Shown: piece by piece, positions 8,445 through 17,401 of the stretch
How positions within the stretch are numbered: the stretch's first letter is position 1
Layout of the letters: every line of letters begins with the position of its first letter
From: an uncultured bacterium
GTDB lineage: Bacteria > Cyanobacteriota > Vampirovibrionia > Gastranaerophilales > Gastranaerophilaceae
Direction of reading: 5' to 3'
Assembly (NCBI GenBank): GCA_902795965.1
Contig: CADBNI010000038.1
Coordinates: forward strand, 1-33,362
DNA: 33,362 bases
Notes under the pieces: generated by a model
What the model was told of the DNA's origin: nothing
Database searches by the model: none
Seen by the model: the letters and a program-made list of their open reading frames with translations, nothing else
Program-made: the position numbers and the translations under genes

Positions 8445-8659
8445 TTGAAATACTAACAGAACAAATTGATATAATAAAGGCAAACTACTACGAATTAATC
8501 GGACAATGCAGAAATATGTTTGAATTTAGTAATTATGCAGTTATTAGCAGTGAAAAGAAATCTAAAACAAGTCAAAAGAAAAACAAAATTATTAATGAAA
8601 GAACCAAAAACTTATATCAAACATTATTAGACTTACAAAGTACAATAGACGAACTGTAA
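8432..8659 (+). CDS. Small unknown protein
   Basis: I do not recognise this 75-residue protein. From ATG at 8432 it is hydrophilic and mostly helical in character, with a Lys-rich middle (SEKKSKTSQKKNK) and a heptad-like C-terminus (LYQTLLDLQSTIDEL) suggesting a short coiled coil. It has no signal peptide or membrane segment. The frame is open further upstream to 8378, but that part overlaps the control region. No clear ribosome site precedes 8432. It occupies the only frame here without a competing gene and diverges from the XRE regulator, so it may be that protein's target. Confidence 0.5.
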   Translation: MDVCLEILTEQIDIIKANYYELIGQCRNMFEFSNYAVISSEKKSKTSQKKNKIINERTKNLYQTLLDLQSTIDEL

Positions 8660-8698
8660 AGTCAATTTTGTTAATCAATTAATTTCATTATTTTTTCA

Positions 8699-10360
<1,662 letters not shown>

Positions 10361-10402
10361 CTACATAAACTTAATGTACTTATCAAACTTATAGAACTTC
10401 TT

Positions 10403-10684
10403 TTAGTTTATTTTCGGCACTTTAAAGAACCCGTTTTCTTCTTCGGGTGCATTCGCCATCAAATCTTCTTTGCTGATTTCCTGAACAACTTTGTCCTCTC
10501 TCATTACGTTGCAAAAATCTATAACCTGGGTCATAGGTTTAACGTTTGAGGTATCAACTTCATTCATTTGATCAACGTATTTCAAAACATCACCAAGCTG
10601 TTTTGTATAAAGTTCTTTTTCTTCTTCCGTAAGCTCAAGTCTTGCCAACTTTGCCACGTGTTCTACATCTTTTATGGTAATCAT
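10403..10684 (-). CDS. gatC: Asp/Glu-tRNA amidotransferase subunit C
   Basis: GatC is the small scaffold subunit of the GatCAB complex, which converts misacylated Glu-tRNA-Gln (or Asp-tRNA-Asn) to the correct amide. The 93-residue protein has the family pattern: VEHVAKLARLELTEEE at the N-terminus, then LGDVLKYVDQMNEVDTSNVKPM, and a short C-terminus ending FFKVPKI. ATG at 10684 is preceded by AAAGGAG with eight-base spacing; the longer frame is rejected. gatA and gatB are not adjacent, so the complex is encoded at split loci. Confidence 0.93.
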   Translation of the reverse strand: MITIKDVEHVAKLARLELTEEEKELYTKQLGDVLKYVDQMNEVDTSNVKPMTQVIDFCNVMREDKVVQEISKEDLMANAPEEENGFFKVPKIN

Positions 10685-10703
10685 ATTTCCTGCTCCTTTC
10701 ATA

Positions 10704-10731
10704 ATCGTAGCATGAAATTTTGGCATGCCAA
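10704..10731 (-). promoter_or_regulatory. Predicted promoter for gatC, -35 within a perfect palindrome
   Basis: On the minus strand, TTGGCA (10731-10726) is followed after 16 bases by TACGAT (10709-10704), with TG one base upstream as an extended -10. The -35 box is half of the perfect 12-base palindrome TTGGCATGCCAA (10720-10731), a possible protein-binding site between gatC and the divergent sigma factor gene. Confidence 0.4.
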
Positions 10732-10776
10732 CAAAATATTAAATAAATTTAAACATTTCAAAATTTTTATAAATTA

Positions 10777-10785
10777 TGTTATACT
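10777..10785 (+). promoter_or_regulatory. Extended -10 promoter for the sigma factor gene
   Basis: TGTTATACT gives an extended -10 (TATACT at 10780-10785) with only a weak -35. The first ATG of the gene is at 10792, where transcription would be expected to begin, so the message would be leaderless for that ATG. Confidence 0.5.
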
Positions 10786-10791
10786 GACTTT

Positions 10792-11577
10792 ATGGGAGAG
10801 AAATTTTTGAAAAACGTATCTGAGGACAATATCTTAGCTGCATATAAAACTTGTACGGACAAAAAGAAAAAAAGAATGCTCCACCTGAAAATAGTGGAAA
10901 ATTCAATGCCACTTGTCAAAAAAATAGCTTGCAGTATCGCTTTACAGGCAAATATGCCCAACGAAGATTTGGTACAAGTCGGTTCAATAGGGCTTATTAA
11001 AGCCATTGAATTTTTTAATCCCGACAAAAATACGAAGTTTAAAACTTATGCTTCATATTTTATAAAAGGTGAAATAAAGCACTATCTGCGTGACAAAACT
11101 TCCATGATAAAAGCACCGCGCGAACTTCAGGAACTCGTTTTCAAAATAAGTTCCGTTGTAAAAGAATTAAAAGCTCAAGGTTTTGAAGAACCGACGGAAG
11201 AACAAATTGCCCAAACTACCGGAATTAGTACGGAAAAAATCCACGAAGTTATGGAAATGGAGCTTTGCAAAACAACTCTTTCGCTCGATCAGGCAATAGC
11301 CTCGGTTGACGATGAGGATTTGACTCTTATTGATAAAATTCCCGCCGGTGATTACAATGAATTCTTAAATTCTTACGAAAACAGAATTATGCTTGCAACC
11401 GCGATAGACAAACTTCCGCCGGATTTAAAGCAGATTATTGAGTTGAGTTATTATCACGACCTAAATCAGCGTGAAATTTCCGAAAAAATCAATATTTCAC
11501 AAATGCAGGTTTCAAGAAGGCTAAAAAAAGCATTAAGCAAAATGTACGAAATTATCAAAAACAAAGATGAGGAATAA
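10792..11577 (+). CDS. Group 3 RNA polymerase sigma factor (SigB/SigF-like)
   Basis: This is a 261-residue sigma70-family alternative sigma factor that would direct RNA polymerase to a dedicated promoter set. Region 2 is clear (DLVQVGSIGLIKAIEFF, then KFKTYASYFIKGEIKHYLRD near residues 63-105). Region 3 follows, and region 4 ends with a helix-turn-helix (LNQREISEKINISQMQVSRR). The IKGEIKHYLRD and ISQMQVSRR segments are typical of the SigB/SigF/SigG group. It is followed two bases later by a prepilin peptidase gene; cyanobacterial SigF is known to control type IV pili. The start could be ATG 10792 (leaderless) or TTG 10807, which has GGGAGAG at a six-base spacing. No anti-sigma gene is seen. 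Confidence 0.92.
   Translation: MGEKFLKNVSEDNILAAYKTCTDKKKKRMLHLKIVENSMPLVKKIACSIALQANMPNEDLVQVGSIGLIKAIEFFNPDKNTKFKTYASYFIKGEIKHYLRDKTSMIKAPRELQELVFKISSVVKELKAQGFEEPTEEQIAQTTGISTEKIHEVMEMELCKTTLSLDQAIASVDDEDLTLIDKIPAGDYNEFLNSYENRIMLATAIDKLPPDLKQIIELSYYHDLNQREISEKINISQMQVSRRLKKALSKMYEIIKNKDEE
10794..10800 (+). promoter_or_regulatory. Shine-Dalgarno-like site inside the annotated sigma gene start
   Basis: GGGAGAG lies within the first codons if translation begins at ATG 10792, but it is spaced six bases before an in-frame TTG at 10807. It therefore competes with the ATG as the evidence for the true start. Confidence 0.4.
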
Positions 11578-11579
11578 AA

Positions 11580-12539
11580 ATGGAAGTATCACTTATGACA
11601 GCGGCAATAGCCGTATTATTATTTGTATTTATAATCGGATTGTGTATCGGAAGTTTTTTGAATGTGGTAATTTTGAGAGCATTGAGTAACGAATCAATAG
11701 TTTTTCCCGCATCAAAATGTCCGAAATGCCAAAACCCGCTGAAATGGTGGCACAATATCCCCGTTTTTTCATACATTTTTTTGCGCGGAAAATGCGCGTT
11801 CTGCAAAGCTCCCATAAGTATTCAGTACCCGATAATAGAGCTTTTAACAGGAATAATTTTTACGCTTTTATTTATTAAATTCAACCTTTTTACTTTAGAT
11901 ACTCTGTTTGCATGGATTATAGCCGCACTTTTAATCGTAATTGCAGGTACGGATTTGAAAGAAAAAGTAGTATTTGATGTTCACACTTACGCACTAATCG
12001 GAGTCGGAATTGTTTACGCATTGATTTCAACAAAAGTTTGGGATATACACAGCCTTTTGCAAATGCCTATTGTGTTGTCTATTTTGGGAGCTTTGGCAGG
12101 TGCTTTGATTATGGAAATTTTTGCAAGAGCAGGGTATATTTTTGTCGGAACAAGAGCGTTTGGAGAAGGCGATACTCTGATTGCCGCAGGATTGGGCGCA
12201 ATATTCGGACCGCAGAAACTTCTTTGGATATTGGTTTTGAGTGTCGTTATTCAGGTAATTTTATTTCTTCCTTCATTTATTAAAGGGCTTGTGCAAAACA
12301 AAGATTGGGCAACTTTGGGAACATTTTCGGCTTTTGTAATTTATGCGGTCGGATTTTGTGCTTTTCAAAGTTCAATCCCCGAAAAATTGTTTATCATAGG
12401 AGCGTTAATCCTTGCGATTTTAGGTTTGGCATCTTGCATTTTAATTCTTAAAGGTTTGAGAGAAAAACCCGAAAACAGGACTTATCTTCCCTACGGCCCC
12501 GCAATGGTAATCGCGGCATTTATAGGATTGATATTTTAA
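11580..12539 (+). CDS. pilD: Prepilin peptidase / N-methyltransferase
   Basis: This is the inner-membrane A24 aspartic protease that cleaves the leader of type IV prepilins and usually N-methylates the new first residue. The 319-residue protein has an N-terminal helix ending GSFLNVVILRALSNES. A cytoplasmic zinc-binding loop with two Cys pairs follows (CPKC near residue 47, CAFC near 77), which marks the bifunctional form. The catalytic Asp residues are in GTDLKEK (near 123) and FGEGD (near 199). Around eight hydrophobic segments are visible. It follows the sigma gene by two bases, and its stop overlaps the next start (TAATG), so it lies in a polycistronic unit with the sigma factor and glycosyltransferases. 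Confidence 0.93.
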   Translation: MEVSLMTAAIAVLLFVFIIGLCIGSFLNVVILRALSNESIVFPASKCPKCQNPLKWWHNIPVFSYIFLRGKCAFCKAPISIQYPIIELLTGIIFTLLFIKFNLFTLDTLFAWIIAALLIVIAGTDLKEKVVFDVHTYALIGVGIVYALISTKVWDIHSLLQMPIVLSILGALAGALIMEIFARAGYIFVGTRAFGEGDTLIAAGLGAIFGPQKLLWILVLSVVIQVILFLPSFIKGLVQNKDWATLGTFSAFVIYAVGFCAFQSSIPEKLFIIGALILAILGLASCILILKGLREKPENRTYLPYGPAMVIAAFIGLIF

Positions 12540-14203
12540 TGAAAAAAGTTTCCGTAATAATTCCCTGCTACAATCAGGGTGAATATCTTGACGAGGCGGT
12601 TCAATCCGTCCTCAAATCCGATTACGAAAACCTTGAAATCGTTATCGTAAATGACGGTTCGACAGACAAAATAAGCGATACGGTTACGGAATATTTTTCA
12701 TCAAATCCAAAAATCAAAGTTATAAAAATAAAAAATTCGGGAGTATGCACCGCAAGAAATGTTGCGGTTGAAAACGCAACAGGAGAATACATTCTGCCTT
12801 TGGACGCGGACGATAAAATTTATCCGGAATACATAAAAAAAGCCGTAAAAATCTTGGACAAAAACCAAAAAATCGGAATAGTTTATTGTGAAGCGGAATT
12901 TTTTGGAATTTCCGATAAAAAGTGGGATTTAAAACCCTCCACAATAAAGAATATGCTTGTGCAAAACAGAATTTTCCCCTGTGCAATGTTCAGAAAAAGT
13001 GATTTTGAAAAAGTAGGCGGTTACAATCCCAAAATGGAATCGGGCTGTGAAGATTGGGATTTGTGGCTTTCGTTAATGGAAAACGGAGCCGAAACGTACC
13101 AAATTCCCGAAACGCTTTTCTCTTACAGAAAATACCAAAATGAACGCACCGCAAGAGCTTTACGATTTAAAAATTATTTAAAAATACGAAAAAATATTAT
13201 CGGTTTTCATACGGATTTGTATAAAAAATATTGGTATCAGACAGTTTTGCCTTTGATGTTTATGATTGTGAAGAATTTAGGGTTCAATATTATTGAACAG
13301 CTTAAATATTTCAAAAAATTTTTGCGAAGGATTATTTTAAAAACAATAATTTCTTTGGGCGGATTTCCGAATATAAAAAGAATTAATAAAAAGAAAATTC
13401 AAAAAGAAATTGACCGATTTGAAGAAAAAGGAACGGACGAAAACTCTGACGTAATAGTAACTTTGACTTCAATTCCCTCAAGAATGTTTGATATACATTT
13501 TACGCTTTATTCGCTTTTAAATCAGAGCATAAAGCCGAAAAAAGTTGTTTTGTATTTGGACAAATTATCGACCCGCGAATTGCCCGACAACGTGACAAAT
13601 CTGATAAAAAACGGGCTTGAAATAAGATATGTTGAGGATTTGCGTTCGTTTACAAAACTTATTCCCGCACTTGAGGATTTTAGCGAAAATATTATTGTAA
13701 CTGCTGATGACGATATATTTTACGAAAAGGACTGGTTGAAAAATTTGGTTGAAACGCACAAAAAATTTCCGAATGATATCGTTGTACATAAACCTATGCG
13801 AATAACTTTTGATGAGAAAGGAAATCCTAAGCCTTATCAAAAATGGATTAAATCTGCACAAGGGGCGAATTTTGCAAACTTTTTGATGGGAGTTGGGGGT
13901 GTTTTGTATCCTCAAAATTCGCTTTATAAAGACGTTAAGGACAAAACCCTTTTTTTACGGCTTTGTCCGCATAATGATGATGTTTGGTTTTGGGCAATGG
14001 CTGTAATGAACGGGACAAAAATTCGGCTTGCCGAAAACAATATCCCCGTTCAAACCCTCGTCAATCCGATGCGCGAGCTGAATTTAAACACCGAACCCAC
14101 ACTTTATAAACTAAACAGAATTTATAGAACAGACTTGCAATTCCGCAATGTTTGGAATTACTATAAAGAAATAAGAGAGAATTTATATGGACAAGAAGAT
14201 TAA
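12539..14203 (+). CDS. Two-domain glycosyltransferase (GT2 fused to a second GT-A-like domain)
   Basis: This 554-residue protein has two apparent glycosyltransferase modules. Residues 1-245 are a classic GT2: VSVIIPCYNQGEYLDEAV at the start, VNDGSTD near 40 and the metal-binding DADD near 88. After a basic helical linker (about 250-300), residues 305-554 form a second GT-A-like domain. It begins VIVTLTSIPSRMFDI, has an acidic ADDDIFY motif near 389, and carries the conserved-looking CPHNDDVWFW late. Sugar donors and acceptors cannot be read. It overlaps pilD by one base and the next glycosyltransferase by 17 bases, so translation is coupled. A role in surface glycan or pilin glycosylation is inferred from context only. 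Confidence 0.85.
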   Translation: MKKVSVIIPCYNQGEYLDEAVQSVLKSDYENLEIVIVNDGSTDKISDTVTEYFSSNPKIKVIKIKNSGVCTARNVAVENATGEYILPLDADDKIYPEYIKKAVKILDKNQKIGIVYCEAEFFGISDKKWDLKPSTIKNMLVQNRIFPCAMFRKSDFEKVGGYNPKMESGCEDWDLWLSLMENGAETYQIPETLFSYRKYQNERTARALRFKNYLKIRKNIIGFHTDLYKKYWYQTVLPLMFMIVKNLGFNIIEQLKYFKKFLRRIILKTIISLGGFPNIKRINKKKIQKEIDRFEEKGTDENSDVIVTLTSIPSRMFDIHFTLYSLLNQSIKPKKVVLYLDKLSTRELPDNVTNLIKNGLEIRYVEDLRSFTKLIPALEDFSENIIVTADDDIFYEKDWLKNLVETHKKFPNDIVVHKPMRITFDEKGNPKPYQKWIKSAQGANFANFLMGVGGVLYPQNSLYKDVKDKTLFLRLCPHNDDVWFWAMAVMNGTKIRLAENNIPVQTLVNPMRELNLNTEPTLYKLNRIYRTDLQFRNVWNYYKEIRENLYGQED

Positions 14204-15503
14204 AATTTTATATTATGCCGATACACTGTCATGTTTTTATCAAAAAACTTCTTCAAGGAGCGGAATTTTTTTCGCCGCTTTGAATATCTTAAAAGAATTG
14301 GTTAAGCGAGATGATATTGAAGTCACTCTGTTTCCGACATCTTCTAAGGCATTTATGCTAAAAAAATTTACGGAACATTATTCCGAATTTAATAATTTAA
14401 AAATTTTGTGTACTTTCACAATTATTGACTATATTATGGGGTATTTGGAATATTACAAATTTCAATGCAGAAAAATTGACCAAAAAGATAATCTTTATAA
14501 AAAAACAGTCAGATTTTTTACAATCAGATTATTAAAAATATTTAACAGGATAAAATATATTGACAACGATATTAAAGATAAATTACCCGAATTTGACATA
14601 TTTCTATCGCCATGTGATGCCCCGCCAAAGTTTATTGCAGAAAATAAGAATATAAAAAAATTTACACTTTTACATGATGTTACTCCTATTGCTCTTAATG
14701 ATTATTTTAAAGAAATGGATATTGCAACAAGCGGATTTAAAATTCTTTTTAACTCGCTAAACAAAGAAGATTACTATTTTGCAAATTCAAAATATACAAA
14801 ACAGGATTTTCTGAAATATTCTTCCAACCTTAACCCCGAACATGTTATTCCTTTAATTTTGGGGGCTGATGAGCGATTTAAGCCTGAAACCAATGAAGAA
14901 AAAATAAAATCAATTAAACAAAAATACAATATACCTTTAGATAAAAAAACAATTTTCAGCCTTTGCACGCTTGAACCGCGCAAAAATCTTATTTTTGCAA
15001 TCAAAAATTTTATAAAATTTATAGAACAATATAATATTGAGGATTTGGTTTTTGTCATGGGGGGAGGACACTGGCAAAAGTTTCTTGAAATTCTAAACAA
15101 AGAATTAAAAAATGAAAAATATAAAGATAAGATTATCAAAACGGGTTATATTGATGATGAAGATTTGCCCGTATTGTACAGTGCATGCGAAATTTTTGTA
15201 TATCCTTCTATTTATGAAGGTTTTGGGACTCCCGTTTTGGAAGCAATGAAATGCGGTTGCGCGGTTATAACTTCAAACGTAACTTCAATGCCCGAAGTAA
15301 TTGGAGATACAGGTATTCAAATTAATCCAAAATCTGATGAAGATTTGATTGAAGCATACAGAAAAATGTATTTTGACAAAGAATTTCAAACAGAATGCAG
15401 ACAAAAAGCATTTGAGCGTTCAAAACAGTTTCGCTGGGATACTTGTGTAGAAGAAATGGTTAAAAGCATGAAGAATATAATAGGAGAACATAATGCCATT
15501 TGA
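14187..15503 (+). CDS. Family 4 glycosyltransferase (GT-B fold)
   Basis: A 438-residue GT-B enzyme probably transferring a sugar from a nucleotide donor to a surface glycan. The C-terminal donor-binding half is diagnostic: FSLCTLEPRKNL near residue 255, then PSIYEGFGTPVLEAMKCG near 338-355 (the E-x7-E type motif), followed by TSMPEVIGDTG. The N-terminal half is less conserved, with Phe/Lys/Asn-rich composition. AAGAGAGA lies six bases before ATG 14187, inside the end of the previous gene. Its end overlaps rfbC by 11 bases, so it probably belongs to the rhamnose gene transcript; a rhamnosyltransferase is plausible but unproven. Confidence 0.88.
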   Translation: MDKKIKILYYADTLSCFYQKTSSRSGIFFAALNILKELVKRDDIEVTLFPTSSKAFMLKKFTEHYSEFNNLKILCTFTIIDYIMGYLEYYKFQCRKIDQKDNLYKKTVRFFTIRLLKIFNRIKYIDNDIKDKLPEFDIFLSPCDAPPKFIAENKNIKKFTLLHDVTPIALNDYFKEMDIATSGFKILFNSLNKEDYYFANSKYTKQDFLKYSSNLNPEHVIPLILGADERFKPETNEEKIKSIKQKYNIPLDKKTIFSLCTLEPRKNLIFAIKNFIKFIEQYNIEDLVFVMGGGHWQKFLEILNKELKNEKYKDKIIKTGYIDDEDLPVLYSACEIFVYPSIYEGFGTPVLEAMKCGCAVITSNVTSMPEVIGDTGIQINPKSDEDLIEAYRKMYFDKEFQTECRQKAFERSKQFRWDTCVEEMVKSMKNIIGEHNAI

Positions 15504-16041
15504 ATTTGAAAGACAAAAAATTAAAGATGTTATTCTTGTTAAGCCGAAAGTCTTTGGCGACAACAGGGGTTTTTTTCTCGAAAGCTACAAAAAATCAGAT
15601 TTTTTTGCCAACGGGATTGACGTGGAATTTAATCAGGACAACCACTCAAAATCAACCGCACACGTCCTTCGAGGACTCCATTTCCAAAAAGAACCATACG
15701 CGCAGGCGAAACTTGTCAGATGTTCCAAAGGAAGAATTTATGACGTAGCCGTCGACATAAGACCAAATTCCCCAACATTCAAGCAATACGTGAAAGTTGA
15801 ACTCTCGGAAGAAAACAAATACATGCTCTATATCCCGAAAGGATTTGCACACGGATTTGTTGTTTTGTCTGATGAAGCCGAGCTTTTGTACAAAGCCTCG
15901 GGTGAATACGCTCCCCAAGCCGATTGCGGTATTATATGGAACGACAAAGACATAAATATCGACTGGCAAATTGACTTTGAACCGATTTTATCGGATAAAG
16001 ATAAAGGACAGCTAACGCTGAAAGAAAGGGGCATACAATGA
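15493..16041 (+). CDS. rfbC: dTDP-4-dehydrorhamnose 3,5-epimerase
   Basis: RfbC (RmlC) epimerises dTDP-4-keto-6-deoxyglucose at C3 and C5, the third step to dTDP-L-rhamnose. The 182-residue protein has the cupin core: FNQDNHSKS, VLRGLHFQ with the catalytic His near residue 60, YDVAVDIR, and IPKGFAHGFVVLSD. The Tyr of the GEYAPQ segment is near 139, and the C-terminal IWNDKDINIDW is typical. The family usually has a longer TDYYAP-like segment where this has SGEYAP. It overlaps the preceding glycosyltransferase by 11 bases and the next gene by four (ATGA), which indicates coupled translation. Confidence 0.95.
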   Translation: MPFEFERQKIKDVILVKPKVFGDNRGFFLESYKKSDFFANGIDVEFNQDNHSKSTAHVLRGLHFQKEPYAQAKLVRCSKGRIYDVAVDIRPNSPTFKQYVKVELSEENKYMLYIPKGFAHGFVVLSDEAELLYKASGEYAPQADCGIIWNDKDINIDWQIDFEPILSDKDKGQLTLKERGIQ

Positions 16042-17024
16042 CCACAACACTCGTAACCGGCGGTGCGGGATTTATAGGAAACTGCTTTATAAGATTGTAT
16101 CTGAAAAAACACCCGCAAGATAAAGTAATCAACCTTGACGCACTTACTTACTGCGGAAATTTGGAAAATCTTGATGACGTCAAAGACAATCCGAATTATA
16201 CTTTCGTACACGGCAATATCTGTGACGGGAAATTGGTGCGCGAACTTGTCGAACAAGCTGATACAGTCGTAAATTTTGCAGCAGAATCACACGTTGATAA
16301 TTCGATTAAGCACCCCGAAATCTTTGTAGAAACAAACGTTCAAGGAACATTAAATCTCCTGCAAGCATGCAAAGAATTAGGTATTGAAAGATATTTGCAG
16401 GTTTCGACAGATGAAGTGTACGGAACTTTAGGAAAAACAGGCTATTTTTACGAAACAACTCCGCTTGCGCCAAACAGCCCTTATTCCGCAAGCAAAGCGG
16501 GAGCAGATATGCTCGTCAGAGCTTATCACGAAACATACAAGCTCCCGACACTTAACACAAGATGTTCAAACAACTACGGACCTTACCAATATCCCGAAAA
16601 ACTTATACCGTTCTTTATTTCTCAACTCTTAAAAGGTGAAAAAGTTCCCGTATATGGTGACGGATTGAATGTTCGCGACTGGTTATACGTCTATGACCAT
16701 TGCGAGGCAATAGATACGGTTCTTCACAAAGGCAAAATCGGCGAAGTCTACAATATTGGCGGACATAACGAAAAAACTAACCTTGAAATTACGCACCTTA
16801 TCCTTGATGCAATGGGAAAAGACGAAAGCTCAATAAAATATGTAGAAGACAGGTTGGGACATGACAGACGCTATGCAATTTCCAACGATAAAATTACCGC
16901 GGAATTGGGCTGGAAACCTTCCATAACTTTTGAAGAAGGGATAAAACTCACTATTGATTGGTATTTGAATAATCAGGAATGGATAAATTCCATCGAAAAT
17001 AAAAAACGAGGTATGGAGGTATAG
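16038..17024 (+). CDS. rfbB: dTDP-glucose 4,6-dehydratase
   Basis: RfbB (RmlB) oxidises and dehydrates dTDP-glucose to the 4-keto-6-deoxy sugar using bound NAD, the second step to dTDP-rhamnose. The 328-residue extended-SDR protein has GGAGFIG near residues 8-14, STDEVYG near 123 and the catalytic Tyr-Lys pair in YSASKAG near 149. RCSNNYGPYQYPEKLIPFF follows. The last four residues before the stop (GMEV) and the stop itself are encoded by the left inverted repeat of an inserted element, so the original C-terminus was probably slightly different. Confidence 0.95.
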   Translation: MTTTLVTGGAGFIGNCFIRLYLKKHPQDKVINLDALTYCGNLENLDDVKDNPNYTFVHGNICDGKLVRELVEQADTVVNFAAESHVDNSIKHPEIFVETNVQGTLNLLQACKELGIERYLQVSTDEVYGTLGKTGYFYETTPLAPNSPYSASKAGADMLVRAYHETYKLPTLNTRCSNNYGPYQYPEKLIPFFISQLLKGEKVPVYGDGLNVRDWLYVYDHCEAIDTVLHKGKIGEVYNIGGHNEKTNLEITHLILDAMGKDESSIKYVEDRLGHDRRYAISNDKITAELGWKPSITFEEGIKLTIDWYLNNQEWINSIENKKRGMEV

Positions 17025-17040
17025 ATGTATAGAGGTATAG
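17007..17040 (+). repeat. Left inverted-repeat arm of the IVP-type element
   Basis: A 34-base arm made of GAGGTAT-type units. It encodes the last codons and stop of rfbB, and contains the AGAGG site (17031-17035) nine bases before the ATG of the four-helix-bundle gene. Pairing with the distal arm in RNA would bury that site. Confidence 0.75.
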
Positions 17041-17044
17041 CTTT

Positions 17045-17401
17045 ATGTATCAAAAATTAAAAATTTGGCAAAAATCATTAATTCTTATTAAAGAAATATA
17101 TAAATATGCTGATAAATTACCTAAAAATGAAGAGTATAATTTAAAAGCACAAATTAAAAGAGCAATAATATCAGTAACATTAAATATAGCAGAAGGCAAA
17201 TGTCGAAAGACATCAAAGGATTTTGCTCATTTTTTAAATGTTGCATCAGCTTCATTATCTGAAGTTGAATGTATATTGTTAATATGTGAAAGTTTAAATT
17301 ATTTTAATGTTGATACAAAATTGTATAATGATATTAAATCTTTAAACAGGCAAATAAACGCTTTATGCACAAAATTAATAAAGGAAACAAAATATGAATA
17401 A
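17045..17401 (+). CDS. Four-helix bundle protein (23S rRNA intervening-sequence protein family)
   Basis: A 118-residue, strongly helical basic protein. The opening YQKLKIWQKSLILIKEIYKY, the central SVTLNIAEGKCRKTSKDFAHF and SEVECILLICESL are typical of the S23/IVP four-helix-bundle family (PF05635, TIGR02436). Relatives occur inside 23S rRNA intervening sequences and, as Avd, with diversity-generating retroelements, where Avd binds nucleic acid. No reverse transcriptase, template repeat or rRNA is present here. The gene is more AT-rich in codon use than the flanking rfb genes, supporting separate ancestry. Its end overlaps the rfbD start by eight bases. Biochemical function is unknown for most members. 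Confidence 0.9.
   Translation: MYQKLKIWQKSLILIKEIYKYADKLPKNEEYNLKAQIKRAIISVTLNIAEGKCRKTSKDFAHFLNVASASLSEVECILLICESLNYFNVDTKLYNDIKSLNRQINALCTKLIKETKYE
17380..17385 (+). promoter_or_regulatory. rfbD ribosome binding site supplied by the inserted element
   Basis: AAAGGA lies eight bases before the rfbD ATG at 17394, inside the four-helix-bundle coding region. It shows that current rfbD translation starts from element-derived sequence. Confidence 0.6.

Noticed and set aside
17045-17401. Diversity-generating retroelement accessory protein (Avd)
   Set aside because: The fold family matches, but no reverse transcriptase, template/variable repeat pair or target gene is present in the window. The inverted arms fit an IVP-type element better.
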